Positions 11,936 to 23,114 of a stretch of DNA of 64,000 nt are shown here, piece after piece. The stretch is taken from positions 209,423,636 through 209,487,635 of the forward strand of contig CM060962.1 in the NCBI GenBank assembly GCA_030765045.1, in the 5' to 3' direction. Every line of letters starts with the position of its first letter. The first letter of the stretch is position 1. The notes below the pieces were generated by a model, which was not told the origin of the DNA, did no database searches, and saw only the letters and a list, made by a program, of their open reading frames with translations. Made by a program: the position numbers and the translations under genes. This DNA is from Tenodera sinensis. Lineage: Eukaryota; Arthropoda; Insecta; Mantodea; Mantidae.

Positions 11936-12174
11936 TTCTACTGTTCCAAAGGTAAAAGTTTGCAATAAGGTCTAAAGATTTTAGGCCACATGTAAATGAA
12001 AGAAAGAATGAATAAATGAAAAAGGCATTCCTTGTACACCCCTGCCTTTAATTGCAATAGTTAGGTATATCAGTAGCCTTTTACACTTGGAACATATTAC
12101 CATATTGTAATGGTGTTAACTCGTGTACAGTTGTTATTGGATTTATTTGTGTTTTATACATTAGATCACACACA

Positions 12175-12455
12175 TTTACGCTCATATTCATACTTCCAGA
12201 CTCTGGGAAGTATAGCAAATAGAGAAAAATTCCCACTCTCCAGCCAGGGATCGAATCCAATCAAATATTAGTTTTGGAAATTAATGATAACATTTTCATT
12301 CCTTTGAAGTTTTAAAAGTAGGCCTTATTTTTTGTTTGTAAGACCAATGTTTTATTTTAAAGTATTAAAGCATTAACTTTTAATTATATTTTATTGGGTT
12401 CCCTTGCACAGCAGGCAGATGCTATACGAACTGAACTACGATGCAAGGCCATGAT
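12175..12455 (-). mobile_element. tRNA-derived SINE, interrupted
   Basis: On the minus strand the A-box half lies at about 12452-12399 (ATCGTAGTTCAGTTCGTA) and the B-box half at about 12260-12232 (GGATTCGATCCCTGGCTGG). About 138 bp of AT-rich sequence (12261-12398) separates the two, so something has inserted between the anticodon and T arms. Same family as 2372-2480. Confidence 0.6.
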
Positions 12456-13189
12456 GAAATATTGTCATACTTGGAATCACCTGATATTGAATCATCCTTT
12501 CTGTTTATGTGAATAAGATGGATTTGCAGTTGACAACAAGAATGGTGACTAATCATATTCCTTTGCAACAGGCTAAAGATGACTATAGAGTAAACTCATT
12601 AAAAAAATTAAGTCTAAAATGATTAAAAAGTTGTGATTAACAGTAAGAACAGGGAAGGATTGTAGTTCATGGTAGTATTCTTGATGAAACATTTCTGAGA
12701 AAATAATATCTTCAGTTGATTTTAGAATAATATTTATGACTTATTAGCGCATAAATTGCAGTTGTAAAATAATAATTCTATAAAATATACTCTGAAAAAA
12801 ATAAAAATAATCAAGGAGTGTTGAACTGGTCCTGGTGTTATTAGGTAATACAAAACCCCTGATCTGCTACTGTTAATAATTGTTTACTTTAAATCTTTCA
12901 ACCCTGGTTAATTTACAATGAATTTAATTTGTTGCAGATCCAAAAATATGTTGTCAAGCTCTATAGCATTCTTACTCCTCAAATGGGACAGTTCCCCCCT
13001 TTTACAGAAACAAATCACAAGCAAAATTAACACTCTTGCATGTCTTTTCTGGAGACAAAGTTGATATAAATTCCAAAGCAGTTGCCCTGTTAATTTCTTC
13101 TAGAAAGGCAGCTTAAATCTTACAGTGATGATTTTCGTGGTAATTTATCAGCTGCATGCTTATTTTCACTTTCCTTTGTTCCCTTCAGC
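12456..13189. other. Unassigned, with a weak exon-like stretch
   Basis: At about 12938 an acceptor-like sequence (TTTAATTTGTTGCAG) precedes a short open stretch reading IQKYVVKLYSILTPQMGQFP. No matching donor was found, so it is not called as an exon. Confidence 0.3.
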
Positions 13190-13278
13190 TACTGGAGGTC
13201 ATTAAAACCCACATCGACCTTGTGCTTGGTAATCCAATGGAGTCGAGACACACTGGTCCAGCAACATCATTACTCTGA
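13190..13278 (+). CDS. Candidate 3'-terminal exon, function unknown
   Basis: A pyrimidine-rich tract ending in CAG (13170-13189) fits a 3' splice site. From there a short frame reads LLEVIKTHIDLVLGNPMESR and on to TGA at 13276-13278. It looks more protein-like than the AT-rich frames around it, with an amphipathic helix-like start. If real, it would be the last coding exon of a plus-strand gene whose other exons lie upstream, and the transposon at 13612 would sit in its 3' UTR. I do not recognise the protein. A chance frame of 29 codons is quite possible. Confidence 0.25.
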
Positions 13279-13611
13279 GGCGTTTCCAGTTTGATTTTCT
13301 TTTTTAAACTAATGGCTTTATGTCAACTCTTGAGTGTATTTAATTGCAAAAGAACTGCAGATATATATTTAACGATGCTGCTTTAATGCTGGATCACCAC
13401 TCAAGACTTTTACAACAGAAGATAGCTGTAGGGTGAAGGAATGGCACTGTTGTGTCTCGAAGTGAATACCTGTACTGGGTCATCCAATTATAGGTAGACT
13501 TGCATGCAGCCTTGACCACTGGAGTCGGTTGAGATGGTTGCCGCCTTAATATGGTTCTACTGATAAAATTTTATGACCTAATACTTCATACTTCTCATGA
13601 AATGGAACAAG

Positions 13612-13635
13612 TGATTGTTAAAAGGGACCTAAGTC
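13612..13635. repeat. Left terminal inverted repeat
   Basis: 24 bases that are the exact reverse complement of 16930-16953. Confidence 0.8.
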
Positions 13636-14113
13636 GCTTTTGAACAGTATTGAGAAAAACAAGTCCTTTGGATTTTTTGTACCAAAAAGTTCCATTTTTT
13701 TTAGGGAATAGTTAACTGGGTATGGATTGTAGGGCCTGTTGTTCCATGATCATTCCAATGTTTTTCAAGTATAAAAAATATAATATGATGACGTGGATAC
13801 CTTTTAATAATCAAAACATAATGTACCTATTGCTTCTGTGCCACAATAAATCACTGGAATAATTTTCTATTGCTGAAAAATAATATTGTAACTTTTATAA
13901 ATCGATTCTCTGTTCTGTACAAAGAAAAGGAAAAATAGAAGAGCCTAATTGATATTTCATCCTTGGTGTATTTGGGAAGGTCTAATAAGGTGGTTACCAA
14001 CTGTCCAATAATAATAATGGTGATAACAACAATAATAGCAGACACACTGACAAGTCTTGTAGTGACACTATAACCATTGCTGTCAGTCATTGAAATCATT
14101 ACATTCACCAGAC

Positions 14114-14723
14114 CTGCAGGGACTCCAGGCGGGCTGAAGTTATCCTCACCCGCCTGAGGATAAGTCACACACGGGTGACACATGGGTACCATTTGAGTGG
14201 GGACCCGGCGCCTGTCTGCCCTACGTGTAATATTCAACTTTCTGTGGCCCATATTCTTATAGATTGTCCGCAATACGCTCGTGAGCGCCAGTCCGTTGGC
14301 CTGGGGTGTACACTTGCCTCAATTTTGGGTGACGACCCGGTGTCTGCCTGCAAGGCGCTGCGTTTCGTTGCCCAAATTGGGTTTGCTAAGCAAGTATAAC
14401 ACGTTTTTTAGTGTTTGAGATTTTTAGTTTTTTTTAGCACTCGTTTTTACCACAATTTGGCGCTCTACGTTTTACTGTTTTAGATTTTTAGTTATAATGT
14501 CTTTTTTAGATTTGAGCTTTTACACTTTTTATGAATGGTTTTACCAAGTTTTTAACTTAGCGCAATTATGTGCCGTTTAGTGCTTTTATGTTTGCGCTTT
14601 TAGTTGCTCTTTTAGCCCTCACATTTTAGGCAGCTTTTAGGCGAGTTTTAGATTTTTTATATTCTGACCTAGGGCCCAAATGACCTAGTTGTCGACGGGC
14701 CCCTAAACTCCATCAATCCAATC
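14114..14723 (+). mobile_element. 5'-truncated LINE 3' end with target duplication
   Basis: Flanked by identical 12-bp direct repeats (14102-14113 and 14724-14735, CATTCACCAGAC). The plus-strand frame from about 14132 reads LTRLRISHTRVTHGYHLSG, then a zinc-finger-like region with CPTC, then LSVAHILIDCPQYARER, and stops at 14397-14399. This is the conserved C-terminal tail after RNase H in I/R1/LOA-type LINEs. The roughly 320-bp 3' UTR ends with the conserved GACCTAGTTGTCGACGGGCC block and a CATCAATCCAATC tail. Only the final part of ORF2 was inserted. The frame is intact over its length. Confidence 0.8.
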
Positions 14724-15169
14724 CATTCACCAGACACTGTGCGCCATTGCAAAATTTCTTCATGGAAGGCAGAGTACTCTTGTGGAAGATAACTGCATAC
14801 CTTCTGAATATCATCCAGCTTGGCTGTCTTAACCAGTATCTTACCAGACTGGTAGGCTTGCTATAAAAAAATTCACTGGTGAATTTTGTGGAGTACTAAT
14901 GTGTGACAGGGGTTGTTATTGATTGCTTCTGATGCTTTCACAATATCTTTCAACTCTCTGCAGTACTCAGAATGCAACTTGAATATGCTGAAATGTTCTC
15001 TTTCTGAATGAGGGGTATTCTTGTTGAGTTCACTGATTGTTTATGGTACATTGGCCAGAAGTTTTTAAAATCCATCGTGCTACTCTCAACTATTGTTACA
15101 GTGCCTTGAGTCATCTTGAATGCATTACAGATGAGACTGCAGATATCATCCAGTGCATAAATTCAATCT

Positions 15170-16330
15170 TTTCTTTGTATTGACTGCATTATAGCACCAA
15201 ACTTCCTGTCACAAAGGAGGAACGAGTGGCCACTGAGGGGTGCTTGACTGTCCTGAATCACCCAACGTCTGTGATGGCTAAGTGAAACGTGACAAGGTGT
15301 GATTCTTATTTTGTCCTGGACAGTTTCTGCAAAAATGTGAAGCTCCTGGTCATTATTAGTGATGTAGTCGAGCAAAAGGATGCAGCCTCATGCATCATGC
15401 ATTGTGGATTCTCCTTCAATGATATATGTAATAGCAGAATTTTGGGTGGTACAAGATTTTGGATGTAATCACAAACAAGACCCAGAATCTCATTACTACA
15501 CTTAGTAGGTGAACTACCAAATGCATGAAGTTATGCACGTTTTGTCTGTAGAAGAATTGAACAGAACCGGTTCTCCACACTGAGCCATCATGTGCAATAC
15601 GAACGCGCATAACTTGAATCCTCTTTAATGTAGCTGACCTACTAAGCCTTCTCATTAGAGTATTTAGATTTCTGTTCACTCTCTTGTAAAGCATTTGTAA
15701 ATTGTTTGGATTTTCTTTGGTGATCCATTAACTCTGCAGCAATTACTCTTTTTGCATTATCGTTTAACAACTTCTTTTTGAGTTTATTTTTCTTCTTACA
15801 TTCACAGCAAGTGCCTGCCAAACTTGAGATTGAAATTTTCATTGACATATCGTAAATAGAACTGGTATTTAATTCTTGAGTTAGAGTACCATTCTGTAAA
15901 AAGACTACATTTTAGCAACAGAAAGTTTTGCTGCAAGGTAAGTGCAACTGCCTGAAGCTGTTTCAGGGGAAAGAGCTTATATGTGTATGCACTTGGCAAC
16001 ATCGTTCCCTTCAATTTTCAATGAAGGATGATGACTTCATTTATCTTTGGGGAATTTTCCCTTTAACAAGAGCGTTTGCAAATATCTTATTCTCTTATCA
16101 GAGATATTCTAAAGCTTAAAATAGGACTCTCTACAGACCTCTACTCCTTTTTATGTACAACAGGTGATATTTGAAACTTTTCTTTGAGTATGGATTCTTC
16201 TTTTCTGGGCCAGTGCTTGCTCACTTCACATTCATTAAATCATCCTCTGTAGACAAATTTTATTCATTTTTGGAGGCCAACAAATACAACAAATCAAAGA
16301 TAACTGCTCCGTCAACATCATCAGACTGCT
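15170..16330 (-). pseudogene. DUF7869-type transposon protein remnant
   Basis: Minus-strand pieces in order: an N-terminal region with CECKKKNKLKKKLLND and LMDHQRKSKQFTNALQ (about 15815-15660); VQFFYRQNVHNFMH (about 15570-15520); NCPGQNKNHT (about 15330-15300); SGHSFLLCDRKFGAI (about 15235-15190). The NCPGQNKN and GHSFLxCDRxF motifs are hallmarks of DUF7869 proteins from insects. A stop and frame changes lie between the last two blocks, so the gene is dead. Sequence to about 16330 may hold upstream exon remnants (GPEKK-like), but that part is weak. Confidence 0.65.
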
Positions 16331-16929
16331 CATAGGATTTTCTCTGGCACCTGTAATGAAAACCATAGTGCCATGCTTTCATTAGTGAAATTCTATAAAT
16401 TACATCTGTTCAGGGACAGTATATTGTTAAATTACACATTCCTGCATGGCAAACAGGTCATTCTCGCTCTCGTTCCAATGCCACCATAGTGAATGTACTC
16501 TTCTCTGGCCCAAGCTGTTTTATTAATATTCCTTTTATACTCTCTGGTTGTTTATTTTCTTTTCCTTGTAATTTTTGGAGATGGTTTTCACTCTCTCTCC
16601 CCCTCATTATGAACACTGTATAATAATCAACAATTATGGGCAAAAAATATTAATAAAAACACTACTAACATTGCAACTTCGCATGAGAGTAGACATAACC
16701 TTAAACACCAGCTGATGAAACAAATGAACACCAGTCCATACAAAGCATACTACCAACATTGGGGGTTCAAAGGTACCTGAGGGGGCGACTGAGGTCCTTT
16801 CTTATAATCAGCTCTGAAAACTCATGACCTGGTGCTCCATGATAGAAGGGTGACATTAGGACTATTTTAACCTCACATGTGACCAGAGGCAATTGAAATC
16901 GGTCACTAACTCAAACAGACCAATTTGCT

Positions 16930-16953
16930 GACTTAGGTCCCTTTTAACAATCA
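16930..16953. repeat. Right terminal inverted repeat
   Basis: Partner of 13612-13635; see the enclosing transposon. Confidence 0.8.
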
Positions 16954-16984
16954 TCCATTCAATTAAGTTCAGATTTTCAGTTCC

Positions 16985-17470
16985 AATAAACTCATTTATT
17001 ATTCAAAAAATGGAATTAGGCATTTCTCCGGAAACATATTTTTTGATCTGCTAAAAAGTGAGATGTGTATGCACCGTTGAACAGCATAACTCAAAAAAAT
17101 GAATGTCAGATTAGTGGCAAATTGAGTATTCGATTTCCACAAGCTTTGAGAGGTAGAACTGGAACTTAAAAATTCAATTATGTTGGCATAAATAAATAAT
17201 TCCACAAGGTTATTCCCACCCCATACTCCCTTTAAATGTAAGAATTTTTTTAGTCGCTCAAAAATGACTCAGGTTTTCATTAAAATGTCTGAGATAATTA
17301 TTTAACAAAGTGTATACGCTGAATTTTGTGCAAATAACTAGAAACCCTATGAAATAAAACTTATTGCAAACAGATCTTATTAAAACAATTAAAGTAGTAA
17401 AAAACTTGTGACATTAACCATTTCCAAGACGTTTTTTGTTTGAATTTTTTAACAAGATTCTTTTGTTTCT
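16985..17470 (+). repeat. TACTACG repeat, copy 5
   Basis: Starts near the outer end (TTCTCCGGAAACATATTTTT, then GATCTGC) and passes the fixed site with only a few bases between GATGTGTATGC and TGAACAGCATAACTC. It is interrupted by a 56-bp SINE derivative and then keeps the family order to about 17470. Confidence 0.7.
17144..17199. mobile_element. 56-bp deletion derivative of the 8163-8412 SINE
   Basis: Has the left block GAGGTAGAACTGGAACTTA and the right end GTTGGCATAAATAAATAA of the 8163-8412 element joined directly, with the tRNA core gone. Flanked by 9-bp direct repeats TTCCACAAG (17135-17143 and 17200-17208), so it has its own insertion site. Confidence 0.75.
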
Positions 17471-19884
17471 CAACAAGTCATGTGTTTAGAGCTGCCTCCT
17501 TCTATTCCTTCTATTGTAGGTACAACAAAATGTATACACATTTTTTTATGCTTAACAAGATGTAGGCAGAAAAACAAGCCTTTTTATCAATATCAAAGGA
17601 AAGGAAATTGTGGTGGACATAGAAAGTTGTGTGATTGTAACAATGAATTTATGTTGAGGGTTTCATGGTTGTAATATTGTTAACTTCTGATTGATATGTG
17701 GTGCTTTTTAGGCTCAGTCTTTGTTTTACATAGAAAGCAGTTTCACAGAAGTTGCAAATAACAAGCCTGTGTTTTCTGTTTTAGAAGAATTTTGAGGCTC
17801 TTTGAATGGCTCTGACAAGTGCCCACATATTGGGGGGGGGGGGGGGTCCTGAGGGGGTGGAGTGTGTGTGTACGTGTGATAAGAATAATGTGAGTCTTGT
17901 CTAGTTAAAGATCCTATGAAAATTGAAAATGCTGTTAGATGTGAAAATAGCTTCATCAGTGGCCAATAATGAAGTCAACTTTAATATTTTTAGTAAGAAT
18001 ATGCAAAGAATTTTTATTGCTATTTAAAATATCAACCAAAACTTCAAAATGAGTAGACATAAGGAATTCAAATGTTAATACTGCCATATGTTGTATTTTT
18101 GTGTTTTGAAAGTTGCCTTTCCAGATTTTAAAAATAGCTTAACTGTGGCATATTTTGCATTGATAAATATTTAAGGGCAGGCTAAAGAATGTAGTATTGA
18201 AGGAAAGATATCATCATTGTGATGTACATGAAATCCATGAACCATTCATGTACAAAGTACTAGTTAAAGGTAAGAATATTCTATTACCTTTAACAGTTCC
18301 TTTGCTTATTTTCTACCCACTCTTTTTTCTATTTTGGTGTCGTAACTGCGTGCATGATCTGACTTGCCAATAGCAATTGCTGCAATACAGGCAGCAAAGA
18401 AGTACACATGTCACTTCACTTCTGAATTTAAGCTTGTAATATACTAACATTACCACTACAAAAATTTTTGATTTGGGTTTTTAATTAGTGCCTTCAGCAT
18501 GTATGATGTTTCATATCAGTGTATTTCTGTGCATTTTTTCTTCACTGCATTGATTTATATTGAGATGTTTGAAGTTGCATGATAAAAGTTGCTTATAATC
18601 TTGTCATCATTGCATTCAATGTCTTTTTATTTGTTATTTGTGTGTTTCATAACAGTAGCGTGCTATGTGCATTATGTTTCTCCATTGCCAATTTCTCCAG
18701 TGTTATCTAATAGTGAATATAAATGTGTATGCTTCACTGGCGCAGAAATGGATATGCTGTGATTGCCTCATTTCTTATAGGTTAATTTAATGTAACTCTG
18801 GAATGATTACATGCAGCACAGATTTTATGAATACTAAGGGATTTTGTGCAGGAATCAGGACATATGAAAATATTGTATTGGAATAATGCTTATTGGAAAT
18901 AATGGAGCTAGGGGTATCTTTTGGGAGACAGTTTTTCAAATTACCCATGTATTTCAAAAGCCCCACCTAAGAAAATTTGCATTGTTGAAGTATTTTAGCC
19001 ACATTCTTTCTAATAACATCTGAGCATTCATTGCCCATGATTCTTTCAGTCATTTTAAATTTTTTCTCATTTCAAAAGACAAACCTGCAGTTTTGGTTTT
19101 CAGTTTCACCCAGTGCATAAAAATTTACATCCTATCACAGTAGTCTGGTGTAGATATTTAAACCTTTTTGTTCTTCCTGCCAGATGGTTCTTGTCAGTTA
19201 ACACAAATTTGCATGGACTATGTCGAACACTGCATTTTTGGATTCTACTGATTTTAATTTTCTATGTTAAGTTGAAAGGTTGAGGAGAATTTCAAATTTG
19301 GAACTTGGGCTAACAAAACTGTCTTACTGTGTTTGCTCTTTCCCTTTCAAATGTTGAAGTTCTAGAGGTCAACATTCACCTTTGATGCCTCTGAAGATTT
19401 TTCCGTAACAGTTTAAGCAGTTCATTGTTCTCAGGAGTTGACTTTCAAAATAATTAAGTATATATAATTGTTCTCTTATTTCAGGCCACGTTTTTAAGAT
19501 TTATTATGATTTATATTTTTTTTACCCTTGTGTATTTTATACTTTAAATCTAGATGTACTAAGGTGTAATTTCTGTCGCACAGAGGTATCCGGCAATGTT
19601 TTGCTGAGAGGGGAGTTGTTGCAGTTAAACATTATAGGAAGGATGCGGTACACATTTTGAGAAGGTAATTCAGAACCTCTGAAGGAGTGAAAATTAGAGC
19701 AGATTAATACCAGAAGTTTCTTCGAGTTCTACTTCTATAAAGATTGCCTATCATGTATTCAAAGATGTTAAAACTTGTCAGGCTTTTACCTGGATTAAGT
19801 GAGGTTTTTACCAAAATAAATTTAAAAATGTTCCCTAAAATATAGCTTCTTATTTTACTAATAAAAGCTGTAGGCCATATGGAA

Positions 19885-19885
<1 letters not shown>
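17471..19885. other. Intergenic, largely free of recognised repeats
   Basis: Contains a 15-base G run (17832-17846). Otherwise AT-rich, UTR-like sequence without a long open frame or terminal repeats. No gene supported. Confidence 0.45.
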
Positions 19886-19945
<60 letters not shown>

Positions 19946-19978
19946 CAATCATCATCACAATCATCATCATCATCACCA
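19886..19978. repeat. (ATC)n microsatellite
   Basis: About 20 uninterrupted ATC units followed by imperfect ones. It produces poly-Met and poly-Ile frames on the two strands that are not genes. Confidence 0.95.
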
Positions 19979-21094
19979 CAATTTGTTTTCATAAACTTGT
20001 CAGAGTGGACTTAGGCCATGTTAGTACCCTAATGCAGGAAGTTAGACCTGTACAGCACTTGCAAATACAGCCCAATCACTATACTAATAAATCAATTATA
20101 GTCTAAACTTTTGCAGCTCATTAGAGCTTCAGTTTATCAATTTTCATTCACTGATTTTACAGACCAGATATTAAAACAGCAATAAACACTTGAGAGAAAG
20201 AACAAAACACAGAGTGTAGAGCCAGGATCTGTGACAGTGGTGCAAGTCCACTCTTAAGACCTCCTACCCCTGATAATGATTTATACATTATTTAAAAGAT
20301 ATAACAAAGTAAATGTATAAAATAGTACATAATGATTTGACAGTGTAAAGAATTTTTCCGAGAATAAATCTTAACTTTTCAACTGTACAAAGAATGTAAC
20401 TCACTCTCCAGTAAGTGTAAAAAAAGGAAATGATATCCTAACTAGTTTGCAAAGTTGGAAGAACAGGAACTTATGTGAGAAAGGCTGAAAGAGCTCTGTG
20501 AAAAATATGTTGTGCTTTAGGGGTTTATTGAGGAGTTTTTTTTGGGATTTTACAAAATATTCAAAATGGTAGCAATAGCTGCAACCACTCCTACATTGAA
20601 GGAGTGAAAGAAAATGTTCGGCTTTGAGACAGGTAAAAATGGGCAAGAGATAAAACAGGTGTTGATCATCGCAGCTATCAGCAATGAATACTAGATGTTA
20701 AGGCCATCATAGGCAACTGTGCCTTCTCCCTCAGCAATGGATTAAAATATTTCACAGAGGAAATATTTTTAATTTGTCTTAACAAGAACGCAGCATAACT
20801 AAACAGTTTCCATAACTTGGCAGGATAGTAAAATATTAATAATCACGAGTAAATCGTTCATAAAACCTGCACTGTAATATACTGACAATGGTGAAGACTG
20901 GTATGTGATTGAGAGGTCAGCATTTTGGGAAGTGTGAATGTATTTCATGGTTCATGGTAAAGTGTATTTTGACCTTTGTTATCGAAAAATCTCATTTTTT
21001 TACTCACCTTTCTTTTTTCTTCTCTTGGAGTCTAAGTGGTCGTCGATCAGTCCACGTCCCTCTGCGGGAATGCCTTCACCATCGACTGATCTGT
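19979..21094. other. Intergenic, nothing recognised
   Basis: No supported gene or mobile element before the LINE tail at 21095. Confidence 0.45.
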
Positions 21095-21245
21095 GGGGCT
21101 CTAATGACCTAGCTGTCGATAGGCCCTTAAACCCTACTCACTCACTCACTCACTCACTCACTCACTCACTCACTCACTCACTCACTCACTCACTCACTCA
21201 CTCACTCACTCACTCACTCACTCACTCACTCACTCACTCACTCAC
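21095..21245 (+). mobile_element. LINE 3' tail with (CTCA)n expansion
   Basis: Flanked by 13-bp direct repeats (21082-21094 and 21246-21258, TCGACTGATCTGT). The insert starts with about 40 bp matching the 3' end of the LINE at 14114-14723 (TGACCTAGCTGTCGATAGGC against TGACCTAGTTGTCGACGGGC). It continues as about 27 CTCA units to the duplication. This is an extreme 5' truncation: little more than the tail was inserted. Confidence 0.8.
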
Positions 21246-22288
21246 TCGACTGATCTGTAATTACACAACCAAAATCGTCAAAACAGTTAATGGAATTTAT
21301 AACACCACAAGTTATTTCTGAAGACAAACATCTTCATTATAACCATATAAGTTAAAAAGAAGGAACTCCCATACATTAATTTTGATTAAAACCAAAGCCC
21401 CATGTTACAAAAGCATTCAAGACAATGTACACCTATGATAAATTCGCTTGCTTGTGACATAGCCTAGATTATTGCAAGCTAATGGAATTCCTAAGCATTA
21501 AAACCGGGGCGGAAGGAACTGTCACTGGACTATAGGCAGGGAGGTCAGATAACAAAGCATCCCCCATCCCTCGTGCAGGCTTTTGGCGTTTGCAAACAGC
21601 ACTCGGACGGTTTTTACCTGTTTGTCAGTGACCTTGGCATCTGGTGTTTTGCGTTCTTTATAGAAATGTCTTGAATGTAGATGTAGATAGCCTGAAGCCA
21701 AATGCTTTCGTCTGATTATTACATAGGTCTGCCTCAGCGGTCCAGTCAGAGGTTCCGTGTCGATTACTGGCTGGGGTGTCTGGAAGTATGACTGGGAATG
21801 AATTAAAACAAAATGAAGAAAGCCTACAGTTCAACGAGGAATAACACCAACAGTTGTTTCTCAAGTTAAGCCAATACAAATAAAACACAAAATGGCTCCT
21901 GCCTCGCAGCTCTGCAACCGCTATAGATGGAAGCTGGCCTTATTATAATACTTTATCCATTGTATTAAATAATTTAGTCACAAATTCTTACTGTACTTAG
22001 TTAACTGCAATTAGATATAAAAACATAGATGTAAATTAGGAACTAGTTTAGCTTGATCATAGCAAGTGCAAATGCGAATGCCCACAAACTCGCAACGGTG
22101 TTGCAGTACAAAATGTCTGAAGGTATTGGGAGTTCTGGCGCCGACACTGATTAGACCTCATCTTAGCCGGCTGCTAAAAACGAGTTATGTATGTCACCAA
22201 TTAACATGAAATTCCGTCTGCTAGATTTTTCATATCTTTTGTTGAAGATTTTTGCCGAGATTTTTTACGGTATCGCTGTAGTATTTCT
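21246..22288. other. Intergenic, possible old SINE near 21725
   Basis: Around 21730-21800 a degenerate tRNA-like stretch (CTCAGCGGTCCAGTCAGAGG, then TTACTGGCTGGGG) may be an old SINE head. Nothing else recognised. Confidence 0.3.
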
Positions 22289-22297
22289 GCGCGCGCG

Positions 22298-22353
<56 letters not shown>

Positions 22354-22361
22354 CACACACA
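22289..22361. repeat. (GC)n(AC)n microsatellite
   Basis: Alternating GC units run into AC units with one interruption. It is not inside a recognisable copy of the TACTACG repeat. Confidence 0.95.
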
Positions 22362-23106
22362 ATAGTTATTTATGTTAAAATAGTTAAAAGCGAGATTTTC
22401 ATTGAAATAGGAGGAATGATTGGGAAATGCACGTGACAAGTTGAGCAAACCTGCAAGCAGAATGAAATTGCGTTAAACGTGCACATCATAACACTACGTT
22501 TCCATGTTGAAATGAGAATACTCAAGCACAAATAATTCAAGCGTTTATGTTGGTCACTTGGTTTATGTTGGCGAACGTGTAAAAATATTTTCTTGCGTAT
22601 TTTAACAAGGTTTTGAGGTTAGTGAATGTTTTTGAGAAGAACGTACCTATCGCGAGATTATAGAAACAATAAAAGTGACTTGTTTTGTTTTATTACACCA
22701 CTTTCGCTAAGAAAACAAAATGACGAGTGTGCAGCTTGTTACGAGTACAGTAGAAGTTAGCATATCTGGATAGAAATCAAGTTGAATCAGTTGGTGTTTC
22801 CATGCAGTAAGTGTTCAATCCGGCAAAAGAATTGAATTGAATTCGCCATGGAAAAGTAACTTTCTTAAATTCATAAATAATTTTATAAACAAATTATAGA
22901 TTATAAATTAGATTCGTCGTACCTACTGCGTGTCTGAGATGCTCAGCGAAGCTTTATGGTCACTTCTTTCATTTTAGCATCTTTGCTGACGAGTTAGAAA
23001 AAAACATGCATAAAGAAGGCTATGAGAATTAATATTACTATTAACGTGAAGCAACTTTATTATTACTTAGTTTTTTAACTAAACAAATGTTGATTGTACT
23101 CGTATA
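22362..23106. other. Intergenic, nothing recognised
   Basis: No supported feature. Confidence 0.45.
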
Positions 23107-23114
23107 GTTATTAC

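Larger units (their letters stand above)
13612..16953 (-). mobile_element. TIR DNA transposon with DUF7869-type gene
   Basis: Perfect 24-bp inverted repeats lie at 13612-13635 and 16930-16953 (core AAAAGGGACCTAAGTC). Between them is the minus-strand remnant of a DUF7869-type protein and, in the other orientation, a truncated LINE. A second copy of the terminal motif, CAGTCGCC next to AAGGACCT, occurs inside the right end near 16795. I could not settle the target duplication from the flanks. DUF7869 proteins are frequent in insect mobile DNA; that this is the transposon's own gene is inference from the enclosing repeats. Confidence 0.7.

Noticed and set aside
13851..14273. 140-codon minus-strand frame
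   Set aside because: It spans the boundary of the truncated LINE and reads antisense to its conserved tail, so it is a composite of unrelated DNA.
19704..19979. Frame with a long run of Met (and Ile on the other strand)
   Set aside because: Produced by the (ATC)n microsatellite.
20938..21321. 127-codon frame with repeated Thr-His-Ser-Leu
   Set aside because: It is the (CTCA)n tail of a truncated LINE, not a protein.
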